Positions 33,444 to 42,754 are shown, counted from the first letter of the stretch. The stretch: 64,000 bases of DNA from Paenibacillus sp. FSL R7-0337 (GCF_037969875.1 NZ_CP150218.1:3100001-3164000), one strand, 5' to 3'. Notes: generated from the sequence alone by a model not told the origin. Program-made: numbers and translations.

Positions 33444-34988
33444 CTAGTTCTCCTTGCGGTACGCGCTTGGGGAGACGCCGACATATTTGCGGAATTTGGC
33501 GTTGAAGTAATCGGAGTTCATGTATCCAACCTGCTCGGCTACCTCATAGACCTTCATGCCCTGAGACAGCAGCTGCTTGGCCTTATCGATCCGCACCTTA
33601 TCCAGATACGTATTGAAGTGCTCGCCCACCTGGTTCTTGAACATTTTACCCAAATAGGCACTATTGTAGTTAAAAATCTCCGCAAGGGTGCCCAGCTTCA
33701 AATTCTCCTTATACCGCCGCTGGATCAAATCGGTGATCCGCTTAATCTCATCGCCGCGTCCGCCTCCGCTGCCCGTCAGCCGGGAGAGCTGCTCCATGTA
33801 GCCCGCCACCAGCCGCTCTGCATCATGCAGATACCTGCTGCTGTAGACCTCACCCATCGGCGAGGCTTGTCCGGCAATCAGCGGGCGCAGCTCGGGACTC
33901 GCCGCCTCCAGCCGGGCAATTGTACTGCTGACAATCCGCAGCAGCTGATCCTTGATATAGGTCTCATCCCGCTGGGTATGCACAAGCTGGCGGATAATCT
34001 GCAGCGTAAGCTCCCTGGCCACCTCGCTGCTTCCAGCCTCCACTGCCAGTAACAGCTGCACCTCAATATCACGCTCGGGGTCCGGCTCCTCCTCCAGTTC
34101 CACCGCGCCTTGTGCAGGCTCCTCCCACAGGTCCGGCATTTCGCAGAGGAGGGTATTCTTCTGCCCGAAGAAGGCATCGTCCAGCCGGGCGCGTGCGGCC
34201 CCGAAGGACTCTCCGGCCTCCTCCGGCCGGGCAGCTGCTCCGCCCGCTGCGGCCACGAACTCCAGCCCCTCCTTCGAGATCAGGTGGTGCAGCTCCTGCC
34301 AGAGGGCCGCCCGGGCGCGTTCATCCCGGAGCGGCTCCTTCAGCAGAATTCCCATATACGGGGGAAGGGTGAAGAAGAAGCCGCCCTCCGCCTCCTGCCA
34401 ATGCCGCTCCATCAGCCGCTTCACTGCATCTTCGCGGGCATCCTCGCCCTTGTTAAGCCCTTTCAATTCCAGCAGCACCACTTCGCAGCTGCTGTCCTTA
34501 AGACCCAGCTCAGCCGCCGCCTCTCCGGCTTCCTTCGACTGCAGCAGCTCCCGCACCAGCACCTCGGTGGTTCTTGCCGGCTCCAGCGCCTGCCATTCGT
34601 TGATCCGTTCTTCCTGGCTGATCTTCTCCCGCAGCTCCTGCAGATAGCTGATCAGTTCCTCCTCATCCACCGGCTTAAGCAAATATCCGTCAATATGATA
34701 GGAGATGGCCTGCTTCGCATATTCAAAATCGGCATAGCCGCTCAGAATCAGCACATGGCAGCCCGGATTCTCCTTGCGCAGCTCAGCGATCAATTCCAGC
34801 CCGGTCATTCCCGGCATACGGATATCCGCCATCACAAGTCCAGGTTTCAACTCACGGAATTTGTCCAGCGCTTCATAACCGTTAGCCGCTGTCGCCACCA
34901 CGGTATACCCCTCTTCCTCCCAGGGAATCAAGGTGCGCATCCCTTCCCTCAGCTTGGGCTCATCATCCACAATCAGTACTTTGATCAA
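33444..34988 (-). CDS. Response regulator with AraC-type output, YesN type
   Basis: 514 residues. Receiver 1-120 with D55 in MADIRMPGMTG and K in LKPVDEEEL. A long middle part (about 130-400) is rich in Glu and Ala and not recognised. Two AraC helix-turn-helix units at the end include TLAEIFNYNSAYLGKMFKNQ and YEVAEQVGYMNSDYFNAKFR, the latter typical. It probably activates the importer-GH95 genes. The start is TTG 34988 with GGGAGG 6 nt upstream. Confidence 0.9.
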   Translation of the reverse strand: MIKVLIVDDEPKLREGMRTLIPWEEEGYTVVATAANGYEALDKFRELKPGLVMADIRMPGMTGLELIAELRKENPGCHVLILSGYADFEYAKQAISYHIDGYLLKPVDEEELISYLQELREKISQEERINEWQALEPARTTEVLVRELLQSKEAGEAAAELGLKDSSCEVVLLELKGLNKGEDAREDAVKRLMERHWQEAEGGFFFTLPPYMGILLKEPLRDERARAALWQELHHLISKEGLEFVAAAGGAAARPEEAGESFGAARARLDDAFFGQKNTLLCEMPDLWEEPAQGAVELEEEPDPERDIEVQLLLAVEAGSSEVARELTLQIIRQLVHTQRDETYIKDQLLRIVSSTIARLEAASPELRPLIAGQASPMGEVYSSRYLHDAERLVAGYMEQLSRLTGSGGGRGDEIKRITDLIQRRYKENLKLGTLAEIFNYNSAYLGKMFKNQVGEHFNTYLDKVRIDKAKQLLSQGMKVYEVAEQVGYMNSDYFNAKFRKYVGVSPSAYRKEN

Positions 34989-35064
34989 TTGGGGCCTCCC
35001 TTCACAGAGCTTATTACAAACTTTACAGCAAGCTTATACCATAACCTATATAAAAGAAAATAAG

Positions 35065-35088
35065 CTGCCACCCTGTACAGGATGGCAG
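35065..35088 (-). terminator. Terminator of xylB
   Basis: CTGCCACCCTG (35065-35075) and CAGGATGGCAG (35078-35088), one wobble, followed on the minus strand by TTATTTTCTTTTAT. Confidence 0.7.
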
Positions 35089-35106
35089 TCATTCCGTGCG
35101 GATATT

Positions 35107-36603
35107 CTATTTCCGGTAAGAAGCCAGCTTCTCATTCAGCTCGCGGGTCTGGCCGTATACATCCTGATACAAAGCGAAGATTCCGTCATATAGCGCCGCC
35201 TGCTCTGCATTAGGGGTATAGGTCTCTGCCGGACGGATGAAGGCTTCCGCACATGCACCCAGAGATTCGAACCAGCCTGCACCATAGGCTGCCAGCATAG
35301 CTGCGCCCATAGCCGGACCCTGCTCGCTCTCCAGCTTGATGATCGTAGCGCCGAAGATATCAGCCTGCATCTGCAGCCAGGCTTCATTCTTGGCCCCGCC
35401 GCCGATCGCCACAACCTCGGTAATCTCTTTGCCGGATTCACGCACAATCTCAATCGATTCACGCAGCGAGAAGGTGATGCCTTCCAGCACAGCGCGGGTA
35501 AAGTGGGACAGCGTATGTCCGGAATCCATACCGATGAAGCTGCCGCGGATGCTTGCATCCGGGTGCGGTGTACGTTCCCCGCTGATGTAAGGGGTGAACA
35601 AGAGACCGCTGCTGCCAGCCGGGATTTCGTTCACTCCCTGCAGCAATTCGTCGAAGCTCTTGTCTTGCGCAAAGGTCTCCTTGAACCAGGTCAGGCTGTG
35701 TCCTGCCGCCAGAGTCACGCCCATAATGTAGAAGGCATCCTTCTCACTGTGGTTGAAGAAATGGACCTTGCCTTCGAGGTTAAGATCCTTATTGCTCTCG
35801 TAAGACAACACCACACCGGAAGTCCCGATGCTGCACATCGTCCGGCCTTCACCCAGAATGCCTGCACCCAGTGCGCCGCAGGCATTGTCTGCCCCGCCGG
35901 CGAACACCTTGGTGGTAGGCAGCAGGCCGGAGGCTTCGGCAACTGCCGGAAGCAGGGTTCCGGTCTGCTCGAAGGATTCCACCAGTCTCGGACAGAGGGA
36001 GACCGGCAGATCGAACGCTCCGGCAATCTCCGCACTCCACTGCTTCGCGCCAACGTCGAGCAGCAGGGTTCCCGCTGCATCGGAGTAGTCCATGGCATAG
36101 TCACCTGTCAGGTGGTAGCGCACATAATCCTTCGGCAGCAGGAATAATTCAGCCTTCGCGAGCACCTCCGGCTCATGCTCCTGGACCCACAGAATCTTCG
36201 GAAGCGTGAAGCCTTCGAGCGCGCGGTTTCTGGCGATATCGATCAGCTTGCTGCCAAGCTTCTTCTCAATCTTACGGCATTCCGCAGTTGTACGCGTATC
36301 ATTCCAGAGAATGGCCGGACGCAGCGCTTTGCCTTCGCCGTCAACGAGCACAAGCCCGTGCATCTGGCCGGAGAAACTGATACCGTCGATCTGTCCAGGC
36401 TTAGCGCCCGATACTTCCATCAGACGCTTCAGACTGGCGATGGTTCCCTTCACCCAATCCTCCGGGTTCTGCTCACTCCAGTTCGGCTGGGGTCTGCTGA
36501 GCGGATACGCTTCAGAGTGCTCAAAGGCTACCTTGCCCTGAGGATCTACCAGTACAGTCTTTACCGCGCTGGTTCCAAGATCGACACCGATTACATATTT
36601 CAT
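35107..36603 (-). CDS. xylB: Xylulokinase
   Basis: 498 residues, FGGY kinase family, phosphorylating D-xylulose to xylulose 5-phosphate. The ATP-binding phosphate-1 loop is GVDLGTSAVKTVL at the start; further landmarks are FSGQMHGLVLVD, ILWNDTRTTAEC, GTSGVVLSYESN and the FGGY-type signature VVAIGGGAKNEAWLQMQADI. ATG 36603 follows AGGAGG at 6 nt. The open frame continues 67 codons upstream but reads through a duplicated non-coding sequence (CGVVSREVMLHIT twice), so that extension is rejected. xylA lies 630 bp upstream behind its own terminator. Confidence 0.93.
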   Translation of the reverse strand: MKYVIGVDLGTSAVKTVLVDPQGKVAFEHSEAYPLSRPQPNWSEQNPEDWVKGTIASLKRLMEVSGAKPGQIDGISFSGQMHGLVLVDGEGKALRPAILWNDTRTTAECRKIEKKLGSKLIDIARNRALEGFTLPKILWVQEHEPEVLAKAELFLLPKDYVRYHLTGDYAMDYSDAAGTLLLDVGAKQWSAEIAGAFDLPVSLCPRLVESFEQTGTLLPAVAEASGLLPTTKVFAGGADNACGALGAGILGEGRTMCSIGTSGVVLSYESNKDLNLEGKVHFFNHSEKDAFYIMGVTLAAGHSLTWFKETFAQDKSFDELLQGVNEIPAGSSGLLFTPYISGERTPHPDASIRGSFIGMDSGHTLSHFTRAVLEGITFSLRESIEIVRESGKEITEVVAIGGGAKNEAWLQMQADIFGATIIKLESEQGPAMGAAMLAAYGAGWFESLGACAEAFIRPAETYTPNAEQAALYDGIFALYQDVYGQTRELNEKLASYRK

Positions 36604-36618
36604 AGTTATCCTCCTAAA

Positions 36619-36789
36619 AGTTATATGAAGCATTACTTCTCTTGAAACGACTCCGCAATATAACTCGCTTCGTAAGCATAATCTTAAGTTTTGCGAGCTT
36701 CTGCTTCCTGTATTCACTTCAAGCAAAACTCGCTTCGTAAGCATACGCTTAGTTATATGAAGCATTACTTCTCTTGAAACGACTCCGCA
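36619..36789. repeat. Duplicated sequence upstream of xylB
   Basis: A 39-bp sequence starting AGTTATATGAAGCATTACTT is present exactly at 36619-36657 and 36751-36789. Inside it, an 18-bp sequence (ACTCGCTTCGTAAGCATA) is duplicated at 36663-36680 and 36728-36745. AGTTTTGC and GCAAAACT form an inverted repeat between them. Confidence 0.8.
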
Positions 36790-36861
36790 GCCGTTCAAAA
36801 ACACCTTCCACTAAAGGGACGGCCAAAGTACGCGAGAGGTACGCCTAAGATGCAGCCGCAA

Positions 36862-37040
36862 TTGTATTTCCTGCAATAGATTCTCGTTAAATCGGCCGAA
36901 AATCGCAGGCTATTGCACTTTGTACACTAGAATTTGTTGAAAAGTCTGTTTTGTAGGGTACCCTCAAATATCTGTTGTACGGAATACAGCAGAATGCTGT
37001 TTCCCAGCGAAATCAGAGCATTCTACTGCACAAAATACAC
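36862..37040. repeat. Four-palindrome intergenic element, copy 2
   Basis: TTGTATTTCCTGCAA (36862), TTGCACTTTGTACAC (36913), TTGTACGGAATACAG (36975), CTGCACAAAATACAC (37026): spacing 51, 62, 51 bp. The third palindrome extends outward (TCTG before, CAGA after) to a 9-bp stem with one wobble. The first resembles the reverse complement of the fourth and the second that of the third. Confidence 0.8.
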
Positions 37041-37141
37041 TCACACAGTCCTAGATCCGCAAGACTTAGCGCATTTATGGAATAATTTCACTTCTGCAGT
37101 TCCGATGCCCTACTACGCAGGAAACCCCGCGAGTCTGCATT

Positions 37142-37181
37142 AAAAAAGGGGCTGCCGAAGAATGCTCTCTTCAGCAACCCC
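37142..37181 (-). terminator. Terminator of xylA
   Basis: On the minus strand GGGGTTGCTGAAGA (37168-37181) pairs with TCTTCGGCAGCCCC (37148-37161) with two G-U wobbles, then six T (37142-37147). xylA is thereby separated from xylB. Confidence 0.75.
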
Positions 37182-37236
37182 CGTTGCGTGTATTCTCTAA
37201 TGAATCTGCGGGTGATCCCGCAAATCCGGCAGCGTC

Positions 37237-38556
37237 TTACTCAGCAGTCAGGATGTACTGGTTAAGTGTAGCTCTCAGCAGTTCCTGACGTCCGGATTTG
37301 TTCGGACGCGGGCTCTCGTTGTTCAGCGCGTAGTCAGCCAGCGAAGCCAGTGTCGCTTTGCCGGATACGATGTCAGCGCCAACGCCTTCGTTGAAGCTGC
37401 TGTAACGATCAGCAATGAAGTTCTCGAATACGCCGTCTTCCAGCAGCTTAGCAGCTACCTTCAGGCCCTTAGCGTATACGTCCATACCGGAGATGTGTGC
37501 CAGGAACAGATCCTCAGGCTCGAAGGAAGGACGGCGTACTTTGGAGTCAAAGTTGATTCCGCCTTTGCCCAGACCATCGTTCTTCAGTACTTCATACAGT
37601 GTCAGTGTTGCATCGTAGATGCTTGCAGGGAATTCATCTGTATCCCAGCCGAGCAATGGATCGCCCTGGTTCGCATCGAGTGATCCCAGCATACCGTTAA
37701 TACGGGCTACATGCAGTTCATGCTCGAAGGTGTGGCCAGCCAGTGTAGCATGGTTCGCTTCAAGGTTCAGCTTGAAGTGCTTATCCAGGTTGTACTTCTG
37801 CAGGAATGCGATGCAGGTTGCTGCATCGAAGTCGTATTGGTGCTTGGTAGGCTCTTTCGGCTTAGGCTCGATCAGGAACTGGCCGTCGAAGCCGATTTCC
37901 TTCGCATAATCAACAGCCATGCTGAACAGGCGGGCAATGTTGTCCTGCTCCAGCTGCATGTTGGTGTTCAGCAGAGTCTCATAACCTTCACGGCCGCCCC
38001 AGAATACATAGTTGTCAGCGCCCAGACGTTTACCCACTTCCAGACCCTTCTTCACTTGTGCAGCAGCGTGTGCGAATACATCAGCGTTGCATGTGGAGCC
38101 TGCACCGTGCATGTAGCGCGGGTTGGTGAACATGTTGGCAGTGTTCCACAGCAATTTTTTGCCGGAAGCCTTCATGCCTTGTTCAAGGATGTCTACGATG
38201 GTATCGATGTTGCTGTAGAATTCACGCAGGGACGCGCCTTCAGGGGCGATGTCCACATCATGGAAGCAGTAGTACTGCAGGTCCATCTTATCCATGAATT
38301 CGAATGCTGCTTCAGCACGGGCCTTAGCCTTGTCGAGCGTGCTCAGTTTGTCCCAAGCGCGGACTGCAGTTTCAGCGCCGAACGGATCGGAACCGCCAGC
38401 TGTTAATGTATGCCAGTAAGCCATTGCAAATTTCAGGTGTTCTTCCATTGTTTTGCCGGCTACGATTTCTTTGGAATTGTAGAATTTGAATGCATAAGGG
38501 TTGGTGGAACGGCTTCCCTCGTAAGAGATCTTGCTCACTGTTTCAAAATAAGCCAT
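37237..38556 (-). CDS. xylA: Xylose isomerase
   Basis: 439 residues, the class II length. Catalytic motif [13 protein letters not shown] places His at 99 and Asp at 102. The metal-site segments [45 protein letters not shown] and GSLDANQGD are all present. It converts D-xylose to D-xylulose for xylB. AGGAGG lies before the ATG. Upstream are a cre-like site and a XylR-operator-like palindrome, so it should be induced by xylose and repressed by glucose. Confidence 0.97.
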   Translation of the reverse strand: MAYFETVSKISYEGSRSTNPYAFKFYNSKEIVAGKTMEEHLKFAMAYWHTLTAGGSDPFGAETAVRAWDKLSTLDKAKARAEAAFEFMDKMDLQYYCFHDVDIAPEGASLREFYSNIDTIVDILEQGMKASGKKLLWNTANMFTNPRYMHGAGSTCNADVFAHAAAQVKKGLEVGKRLGADNYVFWGGREGYETLLNTNMQLEQDNIARLFSMAVDYAKEIGFDGQFLIEPKPKEPTKHQYDFDAATCIAFLQKYNLDKHFKLNLEANHATLAGHTFEHELHVARINGMLGSLDANQGDPLLGWDTDEFPASIYDATLTLYEVLKNDGLGKGGINFDSKVRRPSFEPEDLFLAHISGMDVYAKGLKVAAKLLEDGVFENFIADRYSSFNEGVGADIVSGKATLASLADYALNNESPRPNKSGRQELLRATLNQYILTAE

Positions 38557-38588
38557 TTGTAAAATCCTCCTCGATATTTTGCTTCGCC

Positions 38589-38602
38589 CGCAAGCGTTTA
38601 CA
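38589..38602 (-). promoter_or_regulatory. cre-like site before xylA
   Basis: Minus strand TGTAAACGCTTGCG fits the cre consensus at 12 of 14 positions, 33-46 bp upstream of the xylA ATG. Confidence 0.5.
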
Positions 38603-38626
38603 GCATCATCTTAACACATCTCTTTG

Positions 38627-38651
38627 ACTTTGTATATTGGTTAAACAAAGT
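38627..38651 (-). promoter_or_regulatory. Probable XylR operator overlapping the xylA promoter
   Basis: ACTTTGT (38627-38633) and ACAAAGT (38645-38651) are arms 11 bp apart, similar to Bacillus xyl operators (AGTTTGT..ACAAACT). A candidate promoter TATACA-N17-TAAGAT on the minus strand overlaps it, so binding would block transcription. The wider 400-bp region to xylR shows no other signal. Confidence 0.6.
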
Positions 38652-38980
38652 TTTTTTATTTTTATTTTTCTCGGTATTTCGATTGATCCCAGAGCCTATA
38701 CCCACCCTTTTAAATTCCATATATATAAAATTATGAAATTTCACTTTCGCTCCAGTTCAATGGATGTAGTTGCATTTTTGCGCTCTTCATTCTAGACTAG
38801 GGGGCATACCCGCGCAGCGGAGCGCAGCTTCACAGCTACCCTCTTCCCGCACGTGCAAGGCCCCCGTTCTATCCTGAAACAACGGCTTTCCTCATTGTTA
38901 CATGCCGCCGATCAGCAGACCGGACGAACATTATTGTATGAGACCTATAAATTCTTATATTGCAAAAGGAAGTGTGCTGC

Positions 38981-40141
38981 TTGAAAGTTACCGGTGATCA
39001 GGCGCTGGTCAAAAAAATTAACAAATCGATTATTTTACATACCATCCGTAAGCATTCTCCTATCTCACGGGCCAAGGTATCCGGGGTGACAGGCCTTAAT
39101 AAAGCTACCGTCTCCAATCTGGTAGCCGAGCTATGCGGGCAGCAGCTGGTTACAGAAGCCGGACCCGGGGAATCCAGCGGCGGGCGCAAGCCGCTAATGC
39201 TGCATTTTAACGAAATGGCAGGAACTGTAATCGGGCTCGAGCTGCGTGTGAAACAGCTTAAGGCTGTACTCTGCAACCTGGGGGGCGGCATTCTTCATGA
39301 ACGGGATAGTGTGCTGGAGAACCACGACTTTCCTTATGTGCTCGGGCAGATGCAGCAGATGATCTCGGAGCTGATCGCTACGGCCCCTCCTTCTCATTAC
39401 GGACTCGTCGGCATTGGTGTCGGCGTCCCGGGAATGGTAGATGAGCAAGGCGTTGTCTTATTCGCGCCCAACCTGGGCTGGGAGATGGTTGATCTGCGTT
39501 CGATTCTGGAAAGCGCCTTCGCGGTGCCGGTCACCATTGATAATGAGGCCAATGCAGGTGCGCAAGGGGAGCTGAACTTCGGCGCAGCACGCGATGTTCG
39601 CCATCTGCTGTATATCAGCGCAGGCTCGGGGATCGGGTCGGGGATTATTATCGGCGGAGAGTTGTATAAGGGAGCGCGCGGCTATGCGGGCGAGACCGGA
39701 CATATGACGATTGAAGCGGAAGGCAAGCCTTGCAGCTGCGGCAGCCGGGGCTGCTGGGAGCTGTACGCCTCCGAGAAAACCTATGATAACCCCGGCCTCT
39801 CCCTCCCGGCCCGCACAACGACCGGACTGGTCAAGTATGCGCTTGAGGGGCAGCCTGACACGCTAAGCCATTTCAACTCCATCGGCGAGTATCTGGGGAT
39901 CGGAGTGACCAATCTGATCAACAGCTTCAATCCTGAGCTGATCGTTATCGGCGGCGCTCTATCGGAGGCGGAGCCGTGGCTCGTCGAGCCGCTGCGCCGG
40001 GTCGTGGCTGAGCGTACCCTCCCCTACCACAAGCAGCAACTCGAAATCACCTTCTCCAGGCTGGGTAGCCGGGGAACCATGATTGGAGCGGGATTTTCAG
40101 CGGTCATGCATTTTCTGGGCAATATCCGCGTGACCCTATAA
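38981..40141 (+). CDS. xylR: Xylose-responsive repressor XylR (ROK family)
   Basis: 386 residues. The N-terminal winged helix (about 5-70) has ISRAKVSGVTGLNKATVSNL. The ROK sugar-kinase-like domain carries the zinc motif PCSCGSRGCWELYAS and GYAGETGHMTI. It represses xylose genes until xylose binds. It is divergent from xylA, and the operator-like palindrome lies between the two. The start was set at TTG 38981 with AGGAAGTG upstream; the open frame begins 7 codons earlier at a TTG that lacks a ribosome site. Confidence 0.88.
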   Translation: MKVTGDQALVKKINKSIILHTIRKHSPISRAKVSGVTGLNKATVSNLVAELCGQQLVTEAGPGESSGGRKPLMLHFNEMAGTVIGLELRVKQLKAVLCNLGGGILHERDSVLENHDFPYVLGQMQQMISELIATAPPSHYGLVGIGVGVPGMVDEQGVVLFAPNLGWEMVDLRSILESAFAVPVTIDNEANAGAQGELNFGAARDVRHLLYISAGSGIGSGIIIGGELYKGARGYAGETGHMTIEAEGKPCSCGSRGCWELYASEKTYDNPGLSLPARTTTGLVKYALEGQPDTLSHFNSIGEYLGIGVTNLINSFNPELIVIGGALSEAEPWLVEPLRRVVAERTLPYHKQQLEITFSRLGSRGTMIGAGFSAVMHFLGNIRVTL

Positions 40142-40181
40142 AGCATATTTACAAGCGGAACAGCTGCGGCATGCTTTTTAT
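40137..40181 (+). terminator. Probable terminator of xylR
   Basis: AAAGCAT (40140-40146) and ATGCTTT (40171-40177) with TTTTTAT. Between here and 40370 there is a TATAAT at 40305-40310 flanked by a palindrome (TATCCT..AGGATA) that may be a regulated promoter for the next gene. Confidence 0.5.
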
Positions 40182-40370
40182 GACGCGGCTTGTTTTTGCG
40201 TGATTAAAGTAGGATCACTTTTGGCTAGCGCATAAATTCTTATATTTCTTAAAATCGCCGCATTTTTATCTGCATTTCCTGCTCTAAAAGGAGTAGCTAT
40301 CCTATATAATAAGGATACTTGTGTGACATTTGTCACCAAACCCTTTTTTTCTGAAATGGAGAGAGAATCC

Positions 40371-40565
40371 ATGACTTATGTTGATACGTCTGATATTTCG
40401 GCGAAGATGTTCATAGCGGTGCTGCTGCTGCTGCTCATCATTGCTCCGCTCGTCAGCCTCGGTGTCCTGCGTCTGTTCCAGTCGCGGAAGAAATCGGGAT
40501 TCCTCCTTATCGCCAGCGGCATTGCCGTCTATGCTGTCTTTCAGATGTTCATGTCTCTTACTTGA
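40371..40565 (+). CDS. Small membrane protein of unknown function
   Basis: 64 residues with two transmembrane segments: MFIAVLLLLLIIAPLVSLGV, a basic turn QSRKKSG, then LLIASGIAVYAVFQMFMSLT. It starts at ATG 40371 behind GGAGAG; the frame is open 16 codons further upstream, but without a ribosome site. No family recognised. The palindrome over the upstream -10 suggests its promoter is regulated. Confidence 0.5.
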   Translation: MTYVDTSDISAKMFIAVLLLLLIIAPLVSLGVLRLFQSRKKSGFLLIASGIAVYAVFQMFMSLT

Positions 40566-40738
40566 TGGACCGGCGCGTTGCGCAGGAGACTCTATAACTG
40601 CTCAACGCCCGGCTGTTTCTCTCACTTCGTCATGCCTTAGTCCCCCACAGACCTCGTTCCTGCATATTGTGTTCTGTTTTCCGCACACGGTTGTAACCAA
40701 TTGTTAGACTTTAGCTCTAATGATGACGGATAGGTGCG

Positions 40739-41290
40739 TTAATCAATTGTGTATATGTTCCAAGTACCTTTCTCATTCAGCCGAATGGCATACATCATTT
40801 TAATTGAGTCTAACTTTCCAGTCTTGTTGTCCAAACATTCCCCAATGACTGTGATATGCACCTGGTTTTTGATTGTGGAATTGAATTCTACACTTTCAAC
40901 ACCCGTGAACTTATATTGGAGGTTTTCACCATAGTAAAAGTCTAAGGCATCAGCTAATTTCTTATTAACAAACCCAGCTTGAAACTCCTCGTGGTTGTGC
41001 TCAACAAGTGCCTTTAGATTTTTTTCAAGAACATTTAGCAGTGGCCGCTGGTCTTCGGATAACTGATTTTCTAAAGAACTCACATCAAATGCTAGTTCAG
41101 CTTTAAAGGTATTTTTTTTTGACTGATCTGTTTCAGATGCTTTTTCGTTGCTATTGTCTTTCAAGTTGTTGTGTGAGGTCGTACTGGTTGCTTGATTTAA
41201 TTCACCCGTTGGAGCCGCATTACTACAGGATAACAACAAGAACATGACCATTGAAAGGCTTAAAGCCAATCTAGCAATATACTTTGACAT
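40739..41290 (-). CDS. Lipoprotein of unknown function
   Basis: 183 residues. Signal peptide with lipobox-like LLLSC (Cys 22), a Ser/Thr/Asn/Lys-rich linker (25-62) and a globular part (about 63-183) with LLNVLEKNLKALVEHNHEEF and a beta-rich end (VHITVIGECLDNKTGK, MMYAIRLNEKGTWNIYTID). The last part resembles NTF2-like or other small cone-shaped lipoprotein folds, but I cannot assign a family. AT-rich compared with the surrounding genes, like the next gene. Confidence 0.6.
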   Translation of the reverse strand: MSKYIARLALSLSMVMFLLLSCSNAAPTGELNQATSTTSHNNLKDNSNEKASETDQSKKNTFKAELAFDVSSLENQLSEDQRPLLNVLEKNLKALVEHNHEEFQAGFVNKKLADALDFYYGENLQYKFTGVESVEFNSTIKNQVHITVIGECLDNKTGKLDSIKMMYAIRLNEKGTWNIYTID

Positions 41291-41405
41291 TTTACCCCAC
41301 CTTTTTGGATGATATAAAATTAGACGTTATCAATGAGAAAAGGTTACACAATTATGTATTAAAAAGGAAATAAATAATGGATTTCCCATAAAAAGCATGA
41401 TTGTA

Positions 41406-42107
41406 TTAAGACCAAGTTGCTCCATTTACTGTGATAACACTATAGATGTTACGTGGACCACCTGAGACGTAAGGTACGCTGCTGTTTACTTGTTTCGCAC
41501 GAATTTGTGATGCTGTGCTGCCATCCAACATAACTGCATCAGTACATCCAAGATATTTCATGATACCTCTCGCGTCCAAAGCTGTACAATTTGTGGCTTT
41601 GGTCATTGCAGCCATAATAATTTTGCTGCCATTATAACCTACTGCAGCACGAAAGTTAGCACCAAAGCTTAGATTTCCTTTTTCATCCTTGACGAGATTG
41701 TTGTAAGCAGCTTCGCTAGAAACTGCTTCTTGCAACTTTAAGCTGACACCTCCAATTGCCCAATCAATCCAGCCAGTCGGAATGGACAAGTCAGCAATCT
41801 TGTTGATGACCGAGACATATGCTACTTGATTTGTTCCGTTATTGGGTCGCATACAAACAAGCCTGCCGCGTTTTAATGTTGCATTGGTTGAAGCATAATT
41901 TCTTACTGGAGTACCACCGGATGTTACGGCAATACCATGAACATAGCCCGTAGTATCGTCAAAGTAAGTCCCGTTAATCCCGTACTCGCTAGAGGTTGTG
42001 AGATTTGTCCCCCCCAAATCTTTAATCCGTATTGTGGACATATCTGCTTCAATATAATCTACTGTAATTCCATTCCAGGTTGTTTGTCGATATTTCGCGT
42101 TAGCCAT
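41406..42107 (-). CDS. Phosphodiester glycosidase-like protein (NAGPA domain)
   Basis: 233 residues and no signal peptide. Landmarks of the NAGPA (phosphodiester glycosidase) domain are SEYGINGTYFDDTTGYVHGI near residue 45, FRAAVGYNGSKIIMAAM in the middle, and the final AVMLDGSTASQI and SGGPRNIYSVI. The eukaryotic founding member removes GlcNAc from phosphodiesters; bacterial members are linked to cell-wall or exopolysaccharide turnover. Lack of an export signal is unusual and would suit a phage-type lysis or spore-associated role (inference). ATG 42107 with AAGGGTG 6 nt upstream is preferred to ATG 42125. Confidence 0.7.
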   Translation of the reverse strand: MANAKYRQTTWNGITVDYIEADMSTIRIKDLGGTNLTTSSEYGINGTYFDDTTGYVHGIAVTSGGTPVRNYASTNATLKRGRLVCMRPNNGTNQVAYVSVINKIADLSIPTGWIDWAIGGVSLKLQEAVSSEAAYNNLVKDEKGNLSFGANFRAAVGYNGSKIIMAAMTKATNCTALDARGIMKYLGCTDAVMLDGSTASQIRAKQVNSSVPYVSGGPRNIYSVITVNGATWS

Positions 42108-42125
42108 ATTAATCACCCTTTTCAT

Positions 42126-42458
42126 TTTGATGTGGAGGTGATATCGCGGGAATCAACCCTTGTCATTGTCATTCCCTAACAATAACGGTTGTCGATAATC
42201 CTTCACTTAGTAGGTGAATTATTAGATCTCTTTTACTACCCAATCGATAATTTTTAAGGATTATTTTGTATAATCCCATTGCTTCCCCTACTACTTTTTG
42301 AGGATAGTCGAGTACTAAGTAGGATGTTAAGCATCCTTACTACGAAGACAATTATAATAAGTACTCATCCCGCAGCAGCACCGCCAAAAATAACCCCAAA
42401 AAGTGCAGCTATAGTCTCGATGATGACTCAGATACTTTACGGGGACCCCAAAATATAC
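42126..42458. other. AT-rich intergenic stretch without a recognisable gene
   Basis: It contains several imperfect hairpins (for example TTCACTTAGTAGGTGAA at 42202-42218 and GGATGTTAAGCATCC near 42323) and short frames without starts. Composition matches the AT-rich lipoprotein and glycosidase genes next to it. Confidence 0.4.
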
Positions 42459-42486
42459 AAAAAAACCGCCTCCCAGCGGGAAGCGG
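42459..42486 (-). terminator. Terminator of the glutaredoxin gene
   Basis: On the minus strand CCGCTTCCC (42478-42486) pairs with GGGAGGCGG (42466-42474), then seven T (42459-42465). Confidence 0.75.
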
Positions 42487-42517
42487 CCTGTGTATGCTAT
42501 TCAATCTATTCAGCTAA

Positions 42518-42754
42518 TTACTCCGTTGCAGCCAGAGCCTTGTCGAACTTGGTCTTGTTCATGCCTACGATCTTCATATCCCCGATCACCGTAATCGGCA
42601 CGGCTCTCATGCCCATATCCCACACCTGCTGGGCGTACTCTTCGTTCTGCTCGATGTTGCGTTCTTCGTACGCTACCCCTTTATCGCTCAGGAAGCTTTT
42701 CACCTGACGGCAATGCGGGCAATTCGTCGATGTGTATACAATTACATTCTCCAT
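42518..42754 (-). CDS. Glutaredoxin-family thiol protein
   Basis: 78 residues, thioredoxin fold, with the redox motif TNCPHCRQVKSFL (Cys-Pro-His-Cys, about 12-15), the cis-Pro segment RAVPITVIGD and the glutathione-type GMNKTKFDKAL end. Short Grx-like proteins of this kind in Gram-positives exchange electrons with thioredoxin reductase or bacillithiol partners. It lies 83 bp downstream of a thioredoxin reductase gene in the same direction, so the two probably work together. Confidence 0.85.
   Translation of the reverse strand: MENVIVYTSTNCPHCRQVKSFLSDKGVAYEERNIEQNEEYAQQVWDMGMRAVPITVIGDMKIVGMNKTKFDKALAATE

Noticed and set aside
36604..36804. 67-codon N-terminal extension of xylB
   Set aside because: It runs through duplicated non-coding DNA, and the normal kinase start at 36603 has an ideal ribosome site.
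42340..42440. Hydrophobic holin-like peptide on the minus strand near the phosphodiester glycosidase
   Set aside because: The frame (ETIAALFGVIFGGAAAG) has a stop just before it and no usable start codon.
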